From Nitrospirae bacterium JdFR-85 (GTDB taxonomy: Bacteria; Nitrospirota; Thermodesulfovibrionia; Thermodesulfovibrionales; JdFR-85): a stretch of 64,000 nt of DNA. Under the pieces are notes generated by a model, which worked only from the letters and a program-made list of their open reading frames with translations, ran no database searches and was not told where the DNA came from. The stretch covers positions 1-64,000 of the forward strand of contig MTOU01000027.1 of assembly GCA_002011745.1 (NCBI GenBank), written 5' to 3'. The position numbers were made by a program, and so were the translations under genes. Of this stretch, positions 23,454 through 33,053 are shown piece by piece (within the stretch, counting starts at the first letter, position 1; every line of letters starts with the position of its first letter).

Positions 23454-24053
23454 CTATTCCTCTATTGTCTTCTTCAGATACTCTGCAATCATTGCATCAT
23501 ATTTAGAGGTTGTTGTAAATACCTTCTGGGCAAGCATTGCTCTGGTTTTATAACTTATCTGACCTCCCAGCCCCACCATCTCTTCCCTTATCCTCTCATA
23601 ATCAGCAGGGTCTATCACCACAGCTACAGAGACAAAATTCTTTGCAGCGGCTCTGAGCATGGTGGGACCTCCAATATCAATATTCTCAATCGCCTCCTGA
23701 AAGGTAACACCCTCCTTAGAGATTGTCTTCTCAAAGGGATATAGATTCACAACCACCATATCTATGGGTTCGATTCCATGCTCCTTGAGGGTCTGCATAT
23801 GTTCTTCATTATCTCTCAGCGCCAGCAGTCCTGCATGTATTTTGGGGTGAAGGGTTTTGACTCTCCCATCAAGTATCTCTGGAAAACCTGTATACTCTGA
23901 TACCTCAATAACAGGAATCCCTGCCTCTTTTAGTGTTTTTGCTGTACCACCAGTGGAGAGAATCTCCACCTCCATATCATGGAGCGCCTTTGCAAAGTCT
24001 ACAATTCCTGTCTTGTCAGAAACACTTATAATTGCTCTTTTTACCCTTGACAT
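23454..24053 (-). CDS. purH: IMP cyclohydrolase domain of PurH, stand-alone
   Basis: About 199 residues covering only the MGS-like IMP cyclohydrolase half of Pur[62 protein letters not shown] and [17 protein letters not shown]. The AICAR formyltransferase half (about 300 further residues) is absent, and the next gene begins at once, so this is either a natural split enzyme or a truncation. In a split system the formyltransferase (a separate PurH-C or PurP-like protein) would be elsewhere. ATG 24053 with GGAGG 5 bases upstream is preferred to TTG 24065. Confidence 0.9.
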   Translation of the reverse strand: MSRVKRAIISVSDKTGIVDFAKALHDMEVEILSTGGTAKTLKEAGIPVIEVSEYTGFPEILDGRVKTLHPKIHAGLLALRDNEEHMQTLKEHGIEPIDMVVVNLYPFEKTISKEGVTFQEAIENIDIGGPTMLRAAAKNFVSVAVVIDPADYERIREEMVGLGGQISYKTRAMLAQKVFTTTSKYDAMIAEYLKKTIEE

Positions 24054-24137
24054 AACTGCCTCCAATCTGCCTCATTTTATTGACTCAGTGATTTTATCAT
24101 CTTGCCTTCAAAGAGGTAAAGGCTTTAAGATTATACT

Positions 24138-25334
24138 ATGCCGGTTTTTGTTTATGAAGCTGTTGATAAAAGAGGCAAAAAGGTCTCGGCAAAAAGAGAA
24201 GCACCAGACAGGAATGCACTAAAGGAGGCATTAAAAAAAGAAGGCTGGATACCTCTGCATATCTCACTTTATAGACCTTCTAAGCTTGATGCCCTTATCC
24301 ATAGGATAACCACAAAGGATATTCTTATCTTCACACAGGAGCTGGCAGACCTGCTTGAGGCAGGACTACCCCTTGATAAGGCTATATTTATTCTTTCTCA
24401 GCATAGTGAAAAAGAACAATTCAGAGAGATACTTTCAGAGATTTACAGAGATATCCAGAGAGGACAGTCCCTTTCACAGGCTCTCAGTACTCATAAATGT
24501 TTTCCAAAACTATATGTAAATATGGTTAAGGCAGCAGAGACAGGAGGGATACTCGAGCCAGTTCTAAGAAGACTGGCTTTATTTATGGAAACCACCACCC
24601 AGTTCAAGGAAGACGTTATCTCTGCAATGGTATACCCACTACTGTTGACCTTTGTGGGCTCTCTTGCAGTTGGAGTACTGATGATATATGTGATACCAAG
24701 ATTTGCTAATATATTTAAAGAGATGGGAGAAGCTCTTCCTCTTCCCACCCTTCTACTTTTATATATAAGCTCGTTTATTTCAAAGGCCTGGTGGATAGTA
24801 CTTATTCTTCTGGTTATTGGTGTCTACTTTTTAAAAAAATATTCTCAGACGCCAGAGGGAAAGAAACTCTTAGATTCAGCCCGTCTTAAACTGCCTATTC
24901 TGAGCAGGCTTCAACTCAAGATATATATATCCCGTTTTTCAAGAACCATGGGGACTCTTCTTAAAAGTGGCGTCCCTGTGCTTTCTGCTATAAGGATAGC
25001 AAGAGAGGTAACAGGGAATGAGATAGTATCTGAAAAACTAAAGATTCTTGAAGAAGGGGTTAGGAAGGGGCAGGGAATAACGGTTCCATTGAGGGAATCA
25101 AAGGTTTTCCCTGAGGTGGTTCTTCAGATGGTAGCAGTAGGAGAGGAAGCAGGCAGGTTGGAGGAGACCTTTCTTCATATAGCTGAAAGATACGAGGCTG
25201 AAACACGCTCTATGATAAAAAGACTCGTCAGCTTTATAGAGCCTGCTATTATTCTTGTAATGGGTATTTTTGTAGGGTTTATTGTAATTTCAATGTTGCT
25301 TGCTATATTCAGTATAAATGAGATACCTCTTTAA
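24138..25334 (+). CDS. gspF: Type II secretion/type IV pilus inner-membrane protein GspF/PilC
   Basis: A 398-residue polytopic protein with two repeated GspF domains and three membrane segments: N-terminal cytoplasmic VFVYEAVDKRGKKVSAKREAPD, first domain FTQELADLLEAGLPLDKAI, membrane helix LLLTFVGSLAVGVLMIYVIPRF, second domain FSRTMGTLLKSGVPVLSAI and C-terminal helix FIEPAIILVMGIFVGFIVIS. It anchors the assembly ATPase to the membrane in T2SS or pilus machines. It is isolated here from gspE/gspD/gspG; the minor pseudopilin genes are 23 kb away. A TATACT box abuts the ATG at 24132-24137, so the true start could be slightly further in. It is divergent from purH-N. Confidence 0.92.
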   Translation: MPVFVYEAVDKRGKKVSAKREAPDRNALKEALKKEGWIPLHISLYRPSKLDALIHRITTKDILIFTQELADLLEAGLPLDKAIFILSQHSEKEQFREILSEIYRDIQRGQSLSQALSTHKCFPKLYVNMVKAAETGGILEPVLRRLALFMETTTQFKEDVISAMVYPLLLTFVGSLAVGVLMIYVIPRFANIFKEMGEALPLPTLLLLYISSFISKAWWIVLILLVIGVYFLKKYSQTPEGKKLLDSARLKLPILSRLQLKIYISRFSRTMGTLLKSGVPVLSAIRIAREVTGNEIVSEKLKILEEGVRKGQGITVPLRESKVFPEVVLQMVAVGEEAGRLEETFLHIAERYEAETRSMIKRLVSFIEPAIILVMGIFVGFIVISMLLAIFSINEIPL

Positions 25335-25355
25335 ACAGAATGTGTTTGAAGGTAT

Positions 25356-26699
25356 TCACAATATCCTATCAAGGAAATGTGTGGTATATCTACCTGAAAG
25401 AAACTCTTCAGAAGAGAGTATCCTTTTATGAAGTGGGATAGTAGTCTTAATCCCCTCAATTAAAAATTCATCCAGTGCCCTTTTCATCCTTTCAATAGCC
25501 TCCTGGCGGGTTCTACCTCTTACAATAACCTTCGCAATCAGTGAATCATAATTACTGGGTACCTTCCACCCACAATAGGCTGCAGTATCTACCCGCACAC
25601 CTGGACCACCTGGTATGAAAAAGAATGTTATCTTACCCGGAGATGGCATAAATGTTTCTGGGTCCTCAGCATTAATTCTGCATTCAATCGCATGTCCTGC
25701 AAATCTGACCCTGTTATAGGCCTTTCGATCAAGCTCCTTTCCTGCTGCAAGCAGTATCTGCTCCTTCACAATATCCACCCCTGTAACAGCCTCTGTAACA
25801 GGATGTTCCACCTGAATCCGGGTATTTATCTCCATGAAATATATATTCTCTTCAGGGTCTATTATGAACTCAATTGTACCTACATTTCTGTATCTTAATG
25901 CCTTTGCAGCCTTAACTGCATACTCACCCAGTCTCTTTCTCACTTTCTCACTCAACTCAGGCGCAGGAGCCTCTTCAATCAGCTTCTGATGTCTTCTCTG
26001 TACAGAGCAATCTCTCTCTCCGAGATGCACTACATTTCCTTTTGTATCAGCGAGGATCTGGACCTCTACATGTTTCATCTCTGGAATATACTTCTCAATA
26101 TAAACAGCACCTTTACCAAAGGCTGCAAGTGCCTCTCGCTGGGCAGTGGTAAAGGCCATCTCAAGCTCCTCTTCGTACCTCACAATCCTCATCCCTCTTC
26201 CACCACCACCTGCAGATGCCTTCAGAATTAAAGGATAACCTACCTTTTTGGAGACCTCTTTTGCTTGATCAATGTCCTTAACAATTCCATCACTTCCAGG
26301 TACAACGGGAATCCCCTTCCTTTTTAATATCTGTCTTGCCTTTGCCTTGTCTCCCGCAATCCTTATATTCTCAGGCCTTGGGCCTATAAAAACAATCCCG
26401 GACTTCACACATGCCTCAGCAAACTGAGGATTTTCTGAAAGAAAACCATAACCAGGATGAATCGCCTCTGAGTCAGTAATCTCTGCAGCACTGAGAATGG
26501 CTGGTGTATGGAGATAGCTCTGCTGGGGATCTGCAGGCCCAATACATATCGCCTCATCTGCAAGTCTTACGTGGATTGAGTCTCTGTCAGCCTCAGAGTA
26601 GACTGCTACTGTCCTGATGCCCAGTTCTCTGCAGGCACGGATTATTCTTACAGCAATCTCTCCCCGATTTGCTATAAGGACTTTTCTAAATAGATTCAT
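25356..26699 (-). CDS. accC: Biotin carboxylase, acetyl-CoA carboxylase AccC
   Basis: ATP-grasp enzyme that carboxylates biotin on AccB, the first half-reaction of fatty-acid synthesis. The 447 residues match full length. Seen: N-terminal [38 protein letters not shown] (ATP loop), [29 protein letters not shown] and [16 protein letters not shown]. Last gene of the trxB-to-accC operon, overlapping accB by 4 bases. AccA and AccD are not in the window. It converges on gspF with a 21-base gap. Confidence 0.97.
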   Translation of the reverse strand: MNLFRKVLIANRGEIAVRIIRACRELGIRTVAVYSEADRDSIHVRLADEAICIGPADPQQSYLHTPAILSAAEITDSEAIHPGYGFLSENPQFAEACVKSGIVFIGPRPENIRIAGDKAKARQILKRKGIPVVPGSDGIVKDIDQAKEVSKKVGYPLILKASAGGGGRGMRIVRYEEELEMAFTTAQREALAAFGKGAVYIEKYIPEMKHVEVQILADTKGNVVHLGERDCSVQRRHQKLIEEAPAPELSEKVRKRLGEYAVKAAKALRYRNVGTIEFIIDPEENIYFMEINTRIQVEHPVTEAVTGVDIVKEQILLAAGKELDRKAYNRVRFAGHAIECRINAEDPETFMPSPGKITFFFIPGGPGVRVDTAAYCGWKVPSNYDSLIAKVIVRGRTRQEAIERMKRALDEFLIEGIKTTIPLHKRILSSEEFLSGRYTTHFLDRIL

Positions 26700-27142
26700 T
26701 CTGCAGGCTCTATCAAAAAGAGGGGCTCCCCATATTCAACAGGTTGACCATTGTCAACAAAGATCTTTACAACAACACCGTCAACTTCACTCTCGATCTC
26801 ATTCATGAGTTTCATAGCCTCTATTATACAGAGAACCTGTCCTTTCTTAACTTCTGAACCCACTTCCACAAAAGGCTCTGCATCAGGAGAAGGAGCCCTA
26901 TAAAAAGTACCTACTATAGGAGACTTAACCACTACAAATCTGTCTTCCTCTGTTTTAACCTCATCTCTCTCTACAGTATCAGAAAAGGTGGCTTCAACCC
27001 TATTTGTAGAAGACTTCAGAGAGGTATCTCTCTTCAGTCTTATCCTTATACCTTCTTTGTCTATTTCGACTTCAGAAATATCCGTTCCTTTTAGTAGTTC
27101 AATAAGGGATTTGATCTCCCTTTTAATCTCTTCGAAATTCAT
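26696..27142 (-). CDS. accB: Biotin carboxyl carrier protein AccB
   Basis: A 148-residue carrier with an N-terminal region ([18 protein letters not shown]-like), a charged linker and a C-terminal biotinyl domain ending [26 protein letters not shown] then [13 protein letters not shown], where the Lys of EAMKLMN receives biotin, and GEPLFLIEP. Coupled to accC (4-base overlap) and efp (4-base overlap), the frequent bacterial efp-accB-accC order. Confidence 0.96.
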   Translation of the reverse strand: MNFEEIKREIKSLIELLKGTDISEVEIDKEGIRIRLKRDTSLKSSTNRVEATFSDTVERDEVKTEEDRFVVVKSPIVGTFYRAPSPDAEPFVEVGSEVKKGQVLCIIEAMKLMNEIESEVDGVVVKIFVDNGQPVEYGEPLFLIEPAE

Positions 27143-27702
27143 CCTTTTACCCTCTCAATATATTCACCTGTACGGGTATCTATCTTTATTATATCCCCTT
27201 TGTTGATATGTAGTGGCACTTTAACTGTTGCCCCAGTTTCGACCTTTGCAGGTTTACTGCCTCCAGAGGCTGTGTCACCTTTCACACCTGGCTCTGTATC
27301 TACTACTTCAAGTTCAACAAAATTCGGTAACTCTACAGCAATAGGCTCACCTTTATAATATAGTATCGAGACATTCATATTTTCTTTAAGATAGTATTTT
27401 TTGTCACCTAGCTGTTGCTCACTTAAAGGAGTCTGTTCATAGGTCTCATTATCCATGAAATAGTATAGATCGTCCTGGCTGTAGAGATACTGCATCTGTC
27501 TCTCTTCAAGGTCTGCCTTTGGAACCTTATCACCCGCATTAAAGGTCTCGTCAATAATCTTACCTGTAACCAGACTCTTCAGTTTGGTTCTCACAAAGGC
27601 TCCACCTCTGCCCATTTTTACATGCTGAAAATCTAAGACCTCATAAGGTTCACCTCTGTACTCTATCTTTACACCCCTTCTAAAATCATTTGTAGAAATC
27701 AT
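27139..27702 (-). CDS. efp: Translation elongation factor P
   Basis: A 187-residue EF-P that relieves ribosome stalling at polyproline stretches. The three-domain layout is complete, ending with [19 protein letters not shown]. In the loop that reaches the peptidyl transferase centre the sequence is [15 protein letters not shown], so the tip residue is Arg32 rather than the Lys modified by EpmA/B in E. coli. Arg-tipped EF-P is rhamnosylated by EarP in some bacteria and may be unmodified in others; no earP is in the window. The gene lies in the usual place between pepQ and accB. Confidence 0.96.
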   Translation of the reverse strand: MISTNDFRRGVKIEYRGEPYEVLDFQHVKMGRGGAFVRTKLKSLVTGKIIDETFNAGDKVPKADLEERQMQYLYSQDDLYYFMDNETYEQTPLSEQQLGDKKYYLKENMNVSILYYKGEPIAVELPNFVELEVVDTEPGVKGDTASGGSKPAKVETGATVKVPLHINKGDIIKIDTRTGEYIERVKG

Positions 27703-27724
27703 TCTTACCTCCTCAACCCTGTAT

Positions 27725-28813
27725 CTATAAAATCTCCAGTCTCCTTCCCAGACGTGTAATTACTCTTGGTTTTCCTTTCTCTAAATATACCATATCCTCA
27801 ATCCTTACTCCTCCTGTACCTGGAAGATAAATACCAGGTTCAATAGTGAAAACCATACCATCTTCCAGGATATCTTTACCCAGAAATGATAAACGAGGAG
27901 ACTCATGTATATCAAGTCCAACTCCGTGTCCTGTACCATGACCAAAAAAGTCTCCATATCCTGAGTCTTTTATAAACTCTCTTGCTATAGAGTCAATATC
28001 CTTTGCCCTGAGACCAGGTTTTACAGCCTTGATAGCCATCCTGTTAGCCTCTAAAACGATTCTATAAATTTCTCTCTTCTTCTCTGTATTTTTGCCTCTC
28101 AACAGGAATGTCCTTGTTATGTCTGAAAAATAGCCATCAGCCTCAGCTCCCCAATCAATGATCAAAAGGTCTCCTGGCCTGAGTTTCCTGTCAGTGGGTC
28201 GAGCATGGGGAAGTGCTGAATTCTCACCTGAGGCAACAATAACATCAAAGGGTATCTGATAGGCACCCTCTCTTTTTATTGCCTCTTCAAGCCTAAGGGC
28301 TATTGTTCTCTCAGTTACCCCTACTCTTATGTGCTTTTTTACCTTAACAAAGGCATTCTCGGCCCTCTGTACAGCCTTTATTATTGATTTGATCTCTTCT
28401 TTATCTTTTTTCTGGCGGAGTTTTTCTACCACTGCATCAAGAGGCTTTAGTGTAAAATCCTTCCTTAGGGTATCATATATTCTGAAAGAGGCATCCTTTT
28501 CAAAGGCCAGTGTTTTAAATCTCATCTTCTTCAATAACATCTTTGTTGCAGTAAGCAGAGACCCCTTAGGTATAATGATACTACAGCCCTTAACCTCCCT
28601 CATACACTGTTCTTTGTACCTAAAGTCTGTAATAAAAAACAGCTCCCTATCTGTTACCAGAAGCAGTGCTGTAGAGCCTCGGAATCCAGTAAGATACCGG
28701 ATATTCTTTATCTCTGTAACAAGGAATGCCTTAATCCTTCTCCGAGAGAGTTCTAATCTCAGAAGGGACTGTCTCTGTTGGTAAAATTTATTTGGATCTT
28801 TACCTTTGTGCAT
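27725..28813 (-). CDS. pepQ: M24 family aminopeptidase (Xaa-Pro peptidase, PepQ/YpdF-like)
   Basis: A 362-residue metallopeptidase with a creatinase-like N-terminal domain (residues 1-130, [28 protein letters not shown]) and a pita-bread catalytic domain: [22 protein letters not shown] (Asp ligands), [21 protein letters not shown] (His) and [16 protein letters not shown] (Glu ligands). It cleaves the peptide bond before proline in short peptides, cytoplasmic. Overlaps tolC's end by 14 bases and is followed closely by efp, a common neighbour. PepP versus PepQ subtype is not resolved. Confidence 0.93.
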   Translation of the reverse strand: MHKGKDPNKFYQQRQSLLRLELSRRRIKAFLVTEIKNIRYLTGFRGSTALLLVTDRELFFITDFRYKEQCMREVKGCSIIIPKGSLLTATKMLLKKMRFKTLAFEKDASFRIYDTLRKDFTLKPLDAVVEKLRQKKDKEEIKSIIKAVQRAENAFVKVKKHIRVGVTERTIALRLEEAIKREGAYQIPFDVIVASGENSALPHARPTDRKLRPGDLLIIDWGAEADGYFSDITRTFLLRGKNTEKKREIYRIVLEANRMAIKAVKPGLRAKDIDSIAREFIKDSGYGDFFGHGTGHGVGLDIHESPRLSFLGKDILEDGMVFTIEPGIYLPGTGGVRIEDMVYLEKGKPRVITRLGRRLEIL

Positions 28814-30263
28814 ATACCTCTCCTAAGTCAATCCCAAATTCTTCAAAAAGTCCTCCTTCTGCTCTCTTTAACTCTACGAATGCTGCTATATAGTCAAAAA
28901 CTGCCTTTTTCTCCTGAAGAAGAGCCTCTACGTACTCTTCTTGATATCTTAGCACATCATTCAAAGTGGCAAGTCCCTCTCTAAATCTCCCCTCCTCAGC
29001 TTCATATCTCTTCTGATAGGCGATCCTTATCTTTCTCCGAGATTCTATCTCCTTCTCTGCAAGTCTAAGTGCTCTCAACCTTTTTCTTATCTCAAATACC
29101 ACTTTCTTTTTTAACTCCCTGAGTCTGTCTTCTGCCTGGAGTCTTTCGTATCTTGCCCTATGGAATGCTGCCTTTGAAGTCCTGTTAAAAAGAGGTATCT
29201 GGAAGGTTATCCCTACTGTCCAGTTCTTGTCACCTCCTTCTGAGAGTCTATCAAAGGCATCAGAGTTACTGGAGGAGAGTCCACTCAATCCATAAGAGGC
29301 AAAGACCTCCAAATCTGGCAATATCTGGTTTTTGTAATACCTTTCAAGCACTTCTGCCTTTTGCAGTTGAAGTTCTGCTTCTTTAATATCTCCTCTTCTT
29401 GTAAGGGCTTTATCAATAAGTTCATCCAGCATAAAATCCCTTCTTTTGTACTCCTCAGGCAGTACCTTTATCTCTTGATACCAGGGGATATTAAGCAGCA
29501 CCCTGAGATGGTCTTCCGCATCCTTTAAACGGTTTTTTGCCTCCAACAGGACTGTCTCTCTTTTTGCCACCTCTGCCTCTGCCTTGTAGATCTCAACTGA
29601 AGGTAGCAGTCCTGTCTCTATTTTTGCTTTTACCTCCTTAAGAATATTCTCTCCGAGCCTTAGTGACAGTTCTGCTGCTCTGTACGTCTCCTCTGCAAGA
29701 CTGAGTGCAAGATATGCCTTTACCACCTTAACAATAAGCTCCTCTGTATATCTCCTAAGCCTCTCTTCTGATATGTCTCTGTCTTTTTCAGAGATGTAAA
29801 TCATGCTCTTCTGTATCTCCTTTCCAGCTCCCTTAAGTAGAGGCTGTGATACCGAAAGTGTTAATTCAGTGAGATGGTAAGGATTAATAGTTAAAAAAGC
29901 AGAGTCACCCCTGAACTTCTGATAGTTCCACCTTAGACTATATTGAGTCCCTGTGAAGAGCTTGCCTTCAAGAGAAAGAACTGCCTCAAGAGAGCTTTGT
30001 TCAGAACTGGCAACGATTGTGGGAGACTGAGACCTATCATAGGCCCTACTTAAGAAAAGGTTTACAGTGGGATCAAAGGCTCCCTTGTTTTTTAATATCT
30101 CCTGTTCTGCTTTCATAGGTTCATATCTACTTATCTTGAGTCCGAGATTCTTCTCAATAGCCATCCTGACAACTTCCTTTAGCGAGAGTCTAATAACCTC
30201 CCCTGCTGTGAGGGTTGTAAATGTTAAAAAAAGCATAATACAGATCCAGAGCAGCCTCTTCAT
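28800..30263 (-). CDS. TolC-family outer-membrane efflux protein
   Basis: A 487-residue outer-membrane factor with an N-terminal signal peptide (MKRLLWICIMLFLTFTTLTAG), then two repeats of long helices typical of the TolC tunnel (LKEVVRMAIEKNLGLKISRYEP, AKIETGLLPSVEIYKAEAEVAKRE, and later RYERLQAEDRLRELKKKVVFEIRKRL, REGLATLNDVLRYQEEYVEA). It would form the outer-membrane channel of an efflux or secretion system; the membrane-fusion and inner-membrane partners are not adjacent. ATGA overlap with the upstream EamA gene shows translational coupling. Confidence 0.9.
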   Translation of the reverse strand: MKRLLWICIMLFLTFTTLTAGEVIRLSLKEVVRMAIEKNLGLKISRYEPMKAEQEILKNKGAFDPTVNLFLSRAYDRSQSPTIVASSEQSSLEAVLSLEGKLFTGTQYSLRWNYQKFRGDSAFLTINPYHLTELTLSVSQPLLKGAGKEIQKSMIYISEKDRDISEERLRRYTEELIVKVVKAYLALSLAEETYRAAELSLRLGENILKEVKAKIETGLLPSVEIYKAEAEVAKRETVLLEAKNRLKDAEDHLRVLLNIPWYQEIKVLPEEYKRRDFMLDELIDKALTRRGDIKEAELQLQKAEVLERYYKNQILPDLEVFASYGLSGLSSSNSDAFDRLSEGGDKNWTVGITFQIPLFNRTSKAAFHRARYERLQAEDRLRELKKKVVFEIRKRLRALRLAEKEIESRRKIRIAYQKRYEAEEGRFREGLATLNDVLRYQEEYVEALLQEKKAVFDYIAAFVELKRAEGGLFEEFGIDLGEVYAQR

Positions 30264-31126
30264 TTTCTATTTTCAGTTAGGGTGATATATCCTGAAAGGA
30301 GCACAAGTAGTCCACCTATGTATGACCTGAGGCCTGGTATCTCCGCAAGAAAGAGCATACTGAAAATTATAGCACCAACAGGTTCGAGATATCCAAGTAT
30401 TGCTGCCCTTTGTGCTTGGACTCTGCTAAGCCCAAAATAATAGAGATAAGGAGCCAGAGTGGAGTGGAATATACCCATTATGAGGAGAATCAATATCTTT
30501 TCCATCGTTACTAAGGAGACAAAGGGTAGGAGAAAAAGAACAACAAACATATTCTGAAAAAAGACCAATACATAGGGGTTAAACTTCTGAGCAAAGACCC
30601 TTATCAGAATTATAAGCACCGCATAAAAGAGTCCTGAAGCAAGTCCTGAGGTTATCCCAATAAGGTCATCAGTGATACTGAATCCTTCTACAAATACTCC
30701 CCTTATACATTCTCCAATGGTTGCACCACCAAGCATGATCCATAACCCTACAGTAGCAATCACTATTGCAGCCACAACCCTGAAGGTCACTTTCTCTCCA
30801 AGAAACATAGCCCCAAGAAAGGCAACTAAAACAGGCGCTATATAATGGGTAAGTACTGCATTGGCTATGGTCGTCTTTTTATAGGCAAAGAGAAATGTGA
30901 ATGTGTTGAGTAGGAGACAGATACTCAGAAGTACTATAAATAAAAAGTCTCTGAGGGGTGGAACCTTATATTTAAGTTCTGAAGAAAGAATAATAACCCC
31001 CTGAATAGGTAAGGAGAAAAGAGTCGAATAAAAGAGTATATACTGGACCTCAAGGTCTAAGACTCTCACAAATACCCCAAGAGAACTCCAGATGAGGATC
31101 GCAATAACTATTAATAGGGAGGGCAT
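30260..31126 (-). CDS. EamA/DMT superfamily transporter
   Basis: A 288-residue membrane protein with about ten hydrophobic segments in two EamA repeats (LIVIAILIWSSLGVFVRVLD at the N-terminus; LTHYIAPVLVAFLGAMFLGEKVTFRVVAAIVIATVGLWIML, then the second repeat ILGYLEPVGAIIFSMLFLAEIPG). The APVLVAFLGAMFLGE pattern is diagnostic of the drug/metabolite transporter superfamily. Substrate cannot be read from the sequence. It overlaps tolC's start by 4 bases and shares its last base with pncB's stop region. Confidence 0.88.
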   Translation of the reverse strand: MPSLLIVIAILIWSSLGVFVRVLDLEVQYILFYSTLFSLPIQGVIILSSELKYKVPPLRDFLFIVLLSICLLLNTFTFLFAYKKTTIANAVLTHYIAPVLVAFLGAMFLGEKVTFRVVAAIVIATVGLWIMLGGATIGECIRGVFVEGFSITDDLIGITSGLASGLFYAVLIILIRVFAQKFNPYVLVFFQNMFVVLFLLPFVSLVTMEKILILLIMGIFHSTLAPYLYYFGLSRVQAQRAAILGYLEPVGAIIFSMLFLAEIPGLRSYIGGLLVLLSGYITLTENRK

Positions 31127-32286
31127 CAGTCTAAGGGTAAACCCTCTGTCTCTTTCAGAGCCCTCTTTCTTATCTCTGAAGGTGATTCTTTCTCAATCAG
31201 GAGTTTGCCGTCTTCAAGTACAGGTATAAGAAGGTCTTCAACTTCATTATCACAACTGCATTTATAATCTTTTTGAACATAGGGGATAATGCTTCTCTGC
31301 CCACATGTCTTGCATTTGACAACCCTTTTGCTGCCTGACCACTTACTTCTTTTAGCAATAGCCTTACCCTCCACCTCTACAATATCCATTGCGTAATCAA
31401 TAACAGGAGCATTGCTTATGGATGTCCCGATCCCATAGGCATCTACAAGTGGATTAAGCACTGGTATATCTTCCTCCTTTATCCCTCCGCTCACAAAGAT
31501 TTTAACATGTCTGTATCCCCTCAGGTCTAACTCCCATCTGACCTCTTCAATAATCCTGTAGAAGTTTCCACGTCTTGTAGAGGGGGTATCAAGCCTTACT
31601 GCAAATAGTTTATCACCAAGGGCCTCTGCCACATTTATTGCCTCAAACTTCTCATCAAGAAAGGTATCAATAAGGGCAACCCTTTTCACCTCAGGTGGTA
31701 ATACTCTGTCATAAGCCTTAAGGGCTTCTACTGTAGAGCCCATACATATTATAAGTGCATGAGGCATTGTCCCCATCGGATCTTCACCGATGATCTCTCC
31801 ACTTTTAACCACTGCTACACCGTCACATCCACCTATGAAGGCATTCCTCTCAATCATTGGAGCAAGAATAGGATGCATTCTCCTTGCTCCAAAACTCACC
31901 ACCAATCTACCCTCAGCAAGCTTTTTAAACCGTGCAGCCTTGGTAGCAATCCCTGATGCCTGACATATAAGACCAAGTATTGCTGTCTCATATATACAGA
32001 AATCCTGATAGCGTCCTTCAATCTCCATAACAGGTTCATAAGGATAAAAGACAGAACCCTCCCTCATTGCTCTCACCTTCACCGGCAGTCTGCTTAGTAG
32101 ATGGAGAACCTCTTCAAGTCCTGCAAAGACTGCCCATTTCCATCCTTGAGGAAGACTCTTTGCAATAAATTCTGCCTTGACAAGGGGATTTATACCTGTT
32201 GCCTTCAGGATTTTTAAGGTTCTGGAAAAATAAACATCTGTTATCTTACCCTCCAATATCTCTTCAGCAGTTGCAGTATGAAACAT
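31126..32286 (-). CDS. pncB: Nicotinate phosphoribosyltransferase, archaeal-like with C-terminal zinc ribbon
   Basis: A 386-residue phosphoribosyltransferase of the NAD salvage pathway (nicotinate plus PRPP to NaMN, ATP-coupled). Family blocks: VRAMREGSVFYPYEPVMEIEG, SFGARRMHPILAPMIERNAFIGGCDG (substrate-binding region), LIDTFLDEKFEAINVA, VRLDTPSTRRGNFYRIIEE, KIFVSGGIKEEDI. The C-terminus has a zinc ribbon (CKTCGQRSI...YKCSCD), as in archaeal and some thermophile enzymes. In a strain also carrying nadA for de novo NAD synthesis this gives both routes. Confidence 0.9.
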   Translation of the reverse strand: MFHTATAEEILEGKITDVYFSRTLKILKATGINPLVKAEFIAKSLPQGWKWAVFAGLEEVLHLLSRLPVKVRAMREGSVFYPYEPVMEIEGRYQDFCIYETAILGLICQASGIATKAARFKKLAEGRLVVSFGARRMHPILAPMIERNAFIGGCDGVAVVKSGEIIGEDPMGTMPHALIICMGSTVEALKAYDRVLPPEVKRVALIDTFLDEKFEAINVAEALGDKLFAVRLDTPSTRRGNFYRIIEEVRWELDLRGYRHVKIFVSGGIKEEDIPVLNPLVDAYGIGTSISNAPVIDYAMDIVEVEGKAIAKRSKWSGSKRVVKCKTCGQRSIIPYVQKDYKCSCDNEVEDLLIPVLEDGKLLIEKESPSEIRKRALKETEGLPLD

Positions 32287-32312
32287 TTGAGACCTCCTCT
32301 TAAAAATCAGTC

Positions 32313-33029
32313 TTATTTATTATAAATTATCCAGATCTGTCCCATATGTCCGTCCTGGCGAACCTTCACCAATCTGAGACGAATCAACTCAAGCAGTGCC
32401 AAAAATGTCACAATCAACTCCGTCCGGGAGACACCTCTATCAAAAATATCCTCAAACCTTAGTATCTCGTCCTTCTCACATCTCTGTAGTATATGATTCA
32501 TCTTCTCTCTTACTGTAAGTGTCTCTCTCGTTAATGAGACCACCTCTGGAGGGGCATTCTCAAGCACCTTCTTAAAAGCAGCCAACAGGTCAAATACATT
32601 GATGTCGAATAGATAAAGCTCCTCTGTCTCTGTCTCTTCAGAAGTGGCATCTTCTCTCCAGAAATAATTTGACCACCTCTGGCGTCTGTCTTCAAGATCC
32701 ATTGATGCAGACTTTATGGCTTGATACTCCAGCAGTCTTTCCACAAGCTCCATTCTGGGATCTTCCCTCTCTTCTGGTGGAATCTCCTCATCAATAGGAA
32801 GGAGCATTCTCGTTTTTATCTGGATCAGGGTTGCAGCCATAACGAGAAACTCTCCAGCTATTTCCAGATTCAACTCCTTCATGAGCTCAAGATACTCTAA
32901 ATACTGGCGGGTAATCTCTGCTATGGGTATATCGTAGATATCAATCTTATTCTGTTTTATCAGATGCAGCAGCAGTTCCAGAGGTCCCTCAAACAGGGGC
33001 AAGGTTATTTTGTACTCATCAGCAACCAT
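32313..33029 (-). CDS. scpA: Segregation and condensation protein ScpA
   Basis: ScpA is the kleisin that bridges SMC heads and pairs with ScpB in chromosome segregation. The 238-residue protein shows N-terminal FEGPLELLLHLIKQNKIDIYDIPIAEITRQYLEYL (key motif FEGPLDLLLHLI), the AATLIQIKTRMLLP patch, and a C-terminal winged-helix VTFLALLELIRLRLVKVRQ. ScpB is not adjacent. It is preceded closely by pncB and follows slt in the operon. Confidence 0.93.
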   Translation of the reverse strand: MVADEYKITLPLFEGPLELLLHLIKQNKIDIYDIPIAEITRQYLEYLELMKELNLEIAGEFLVMAATLIQIKTRMLLPIDEEIPPEEREDPRMELVERLLEYQAIKSASMDLEDRRQRWSNYFWREDATSEETETEELYLFDINVFDLLAAFKKVLENAPPEVVSLTRETLTVREKMNHILQRCEKDEILRFEDIFDRGVSRTELIVTFLALLELIRLRLVKVRQDGHMGQIWIIYNK

Positions 33030-33053
33030 GGGGATAATTATATCATCAAAAGG

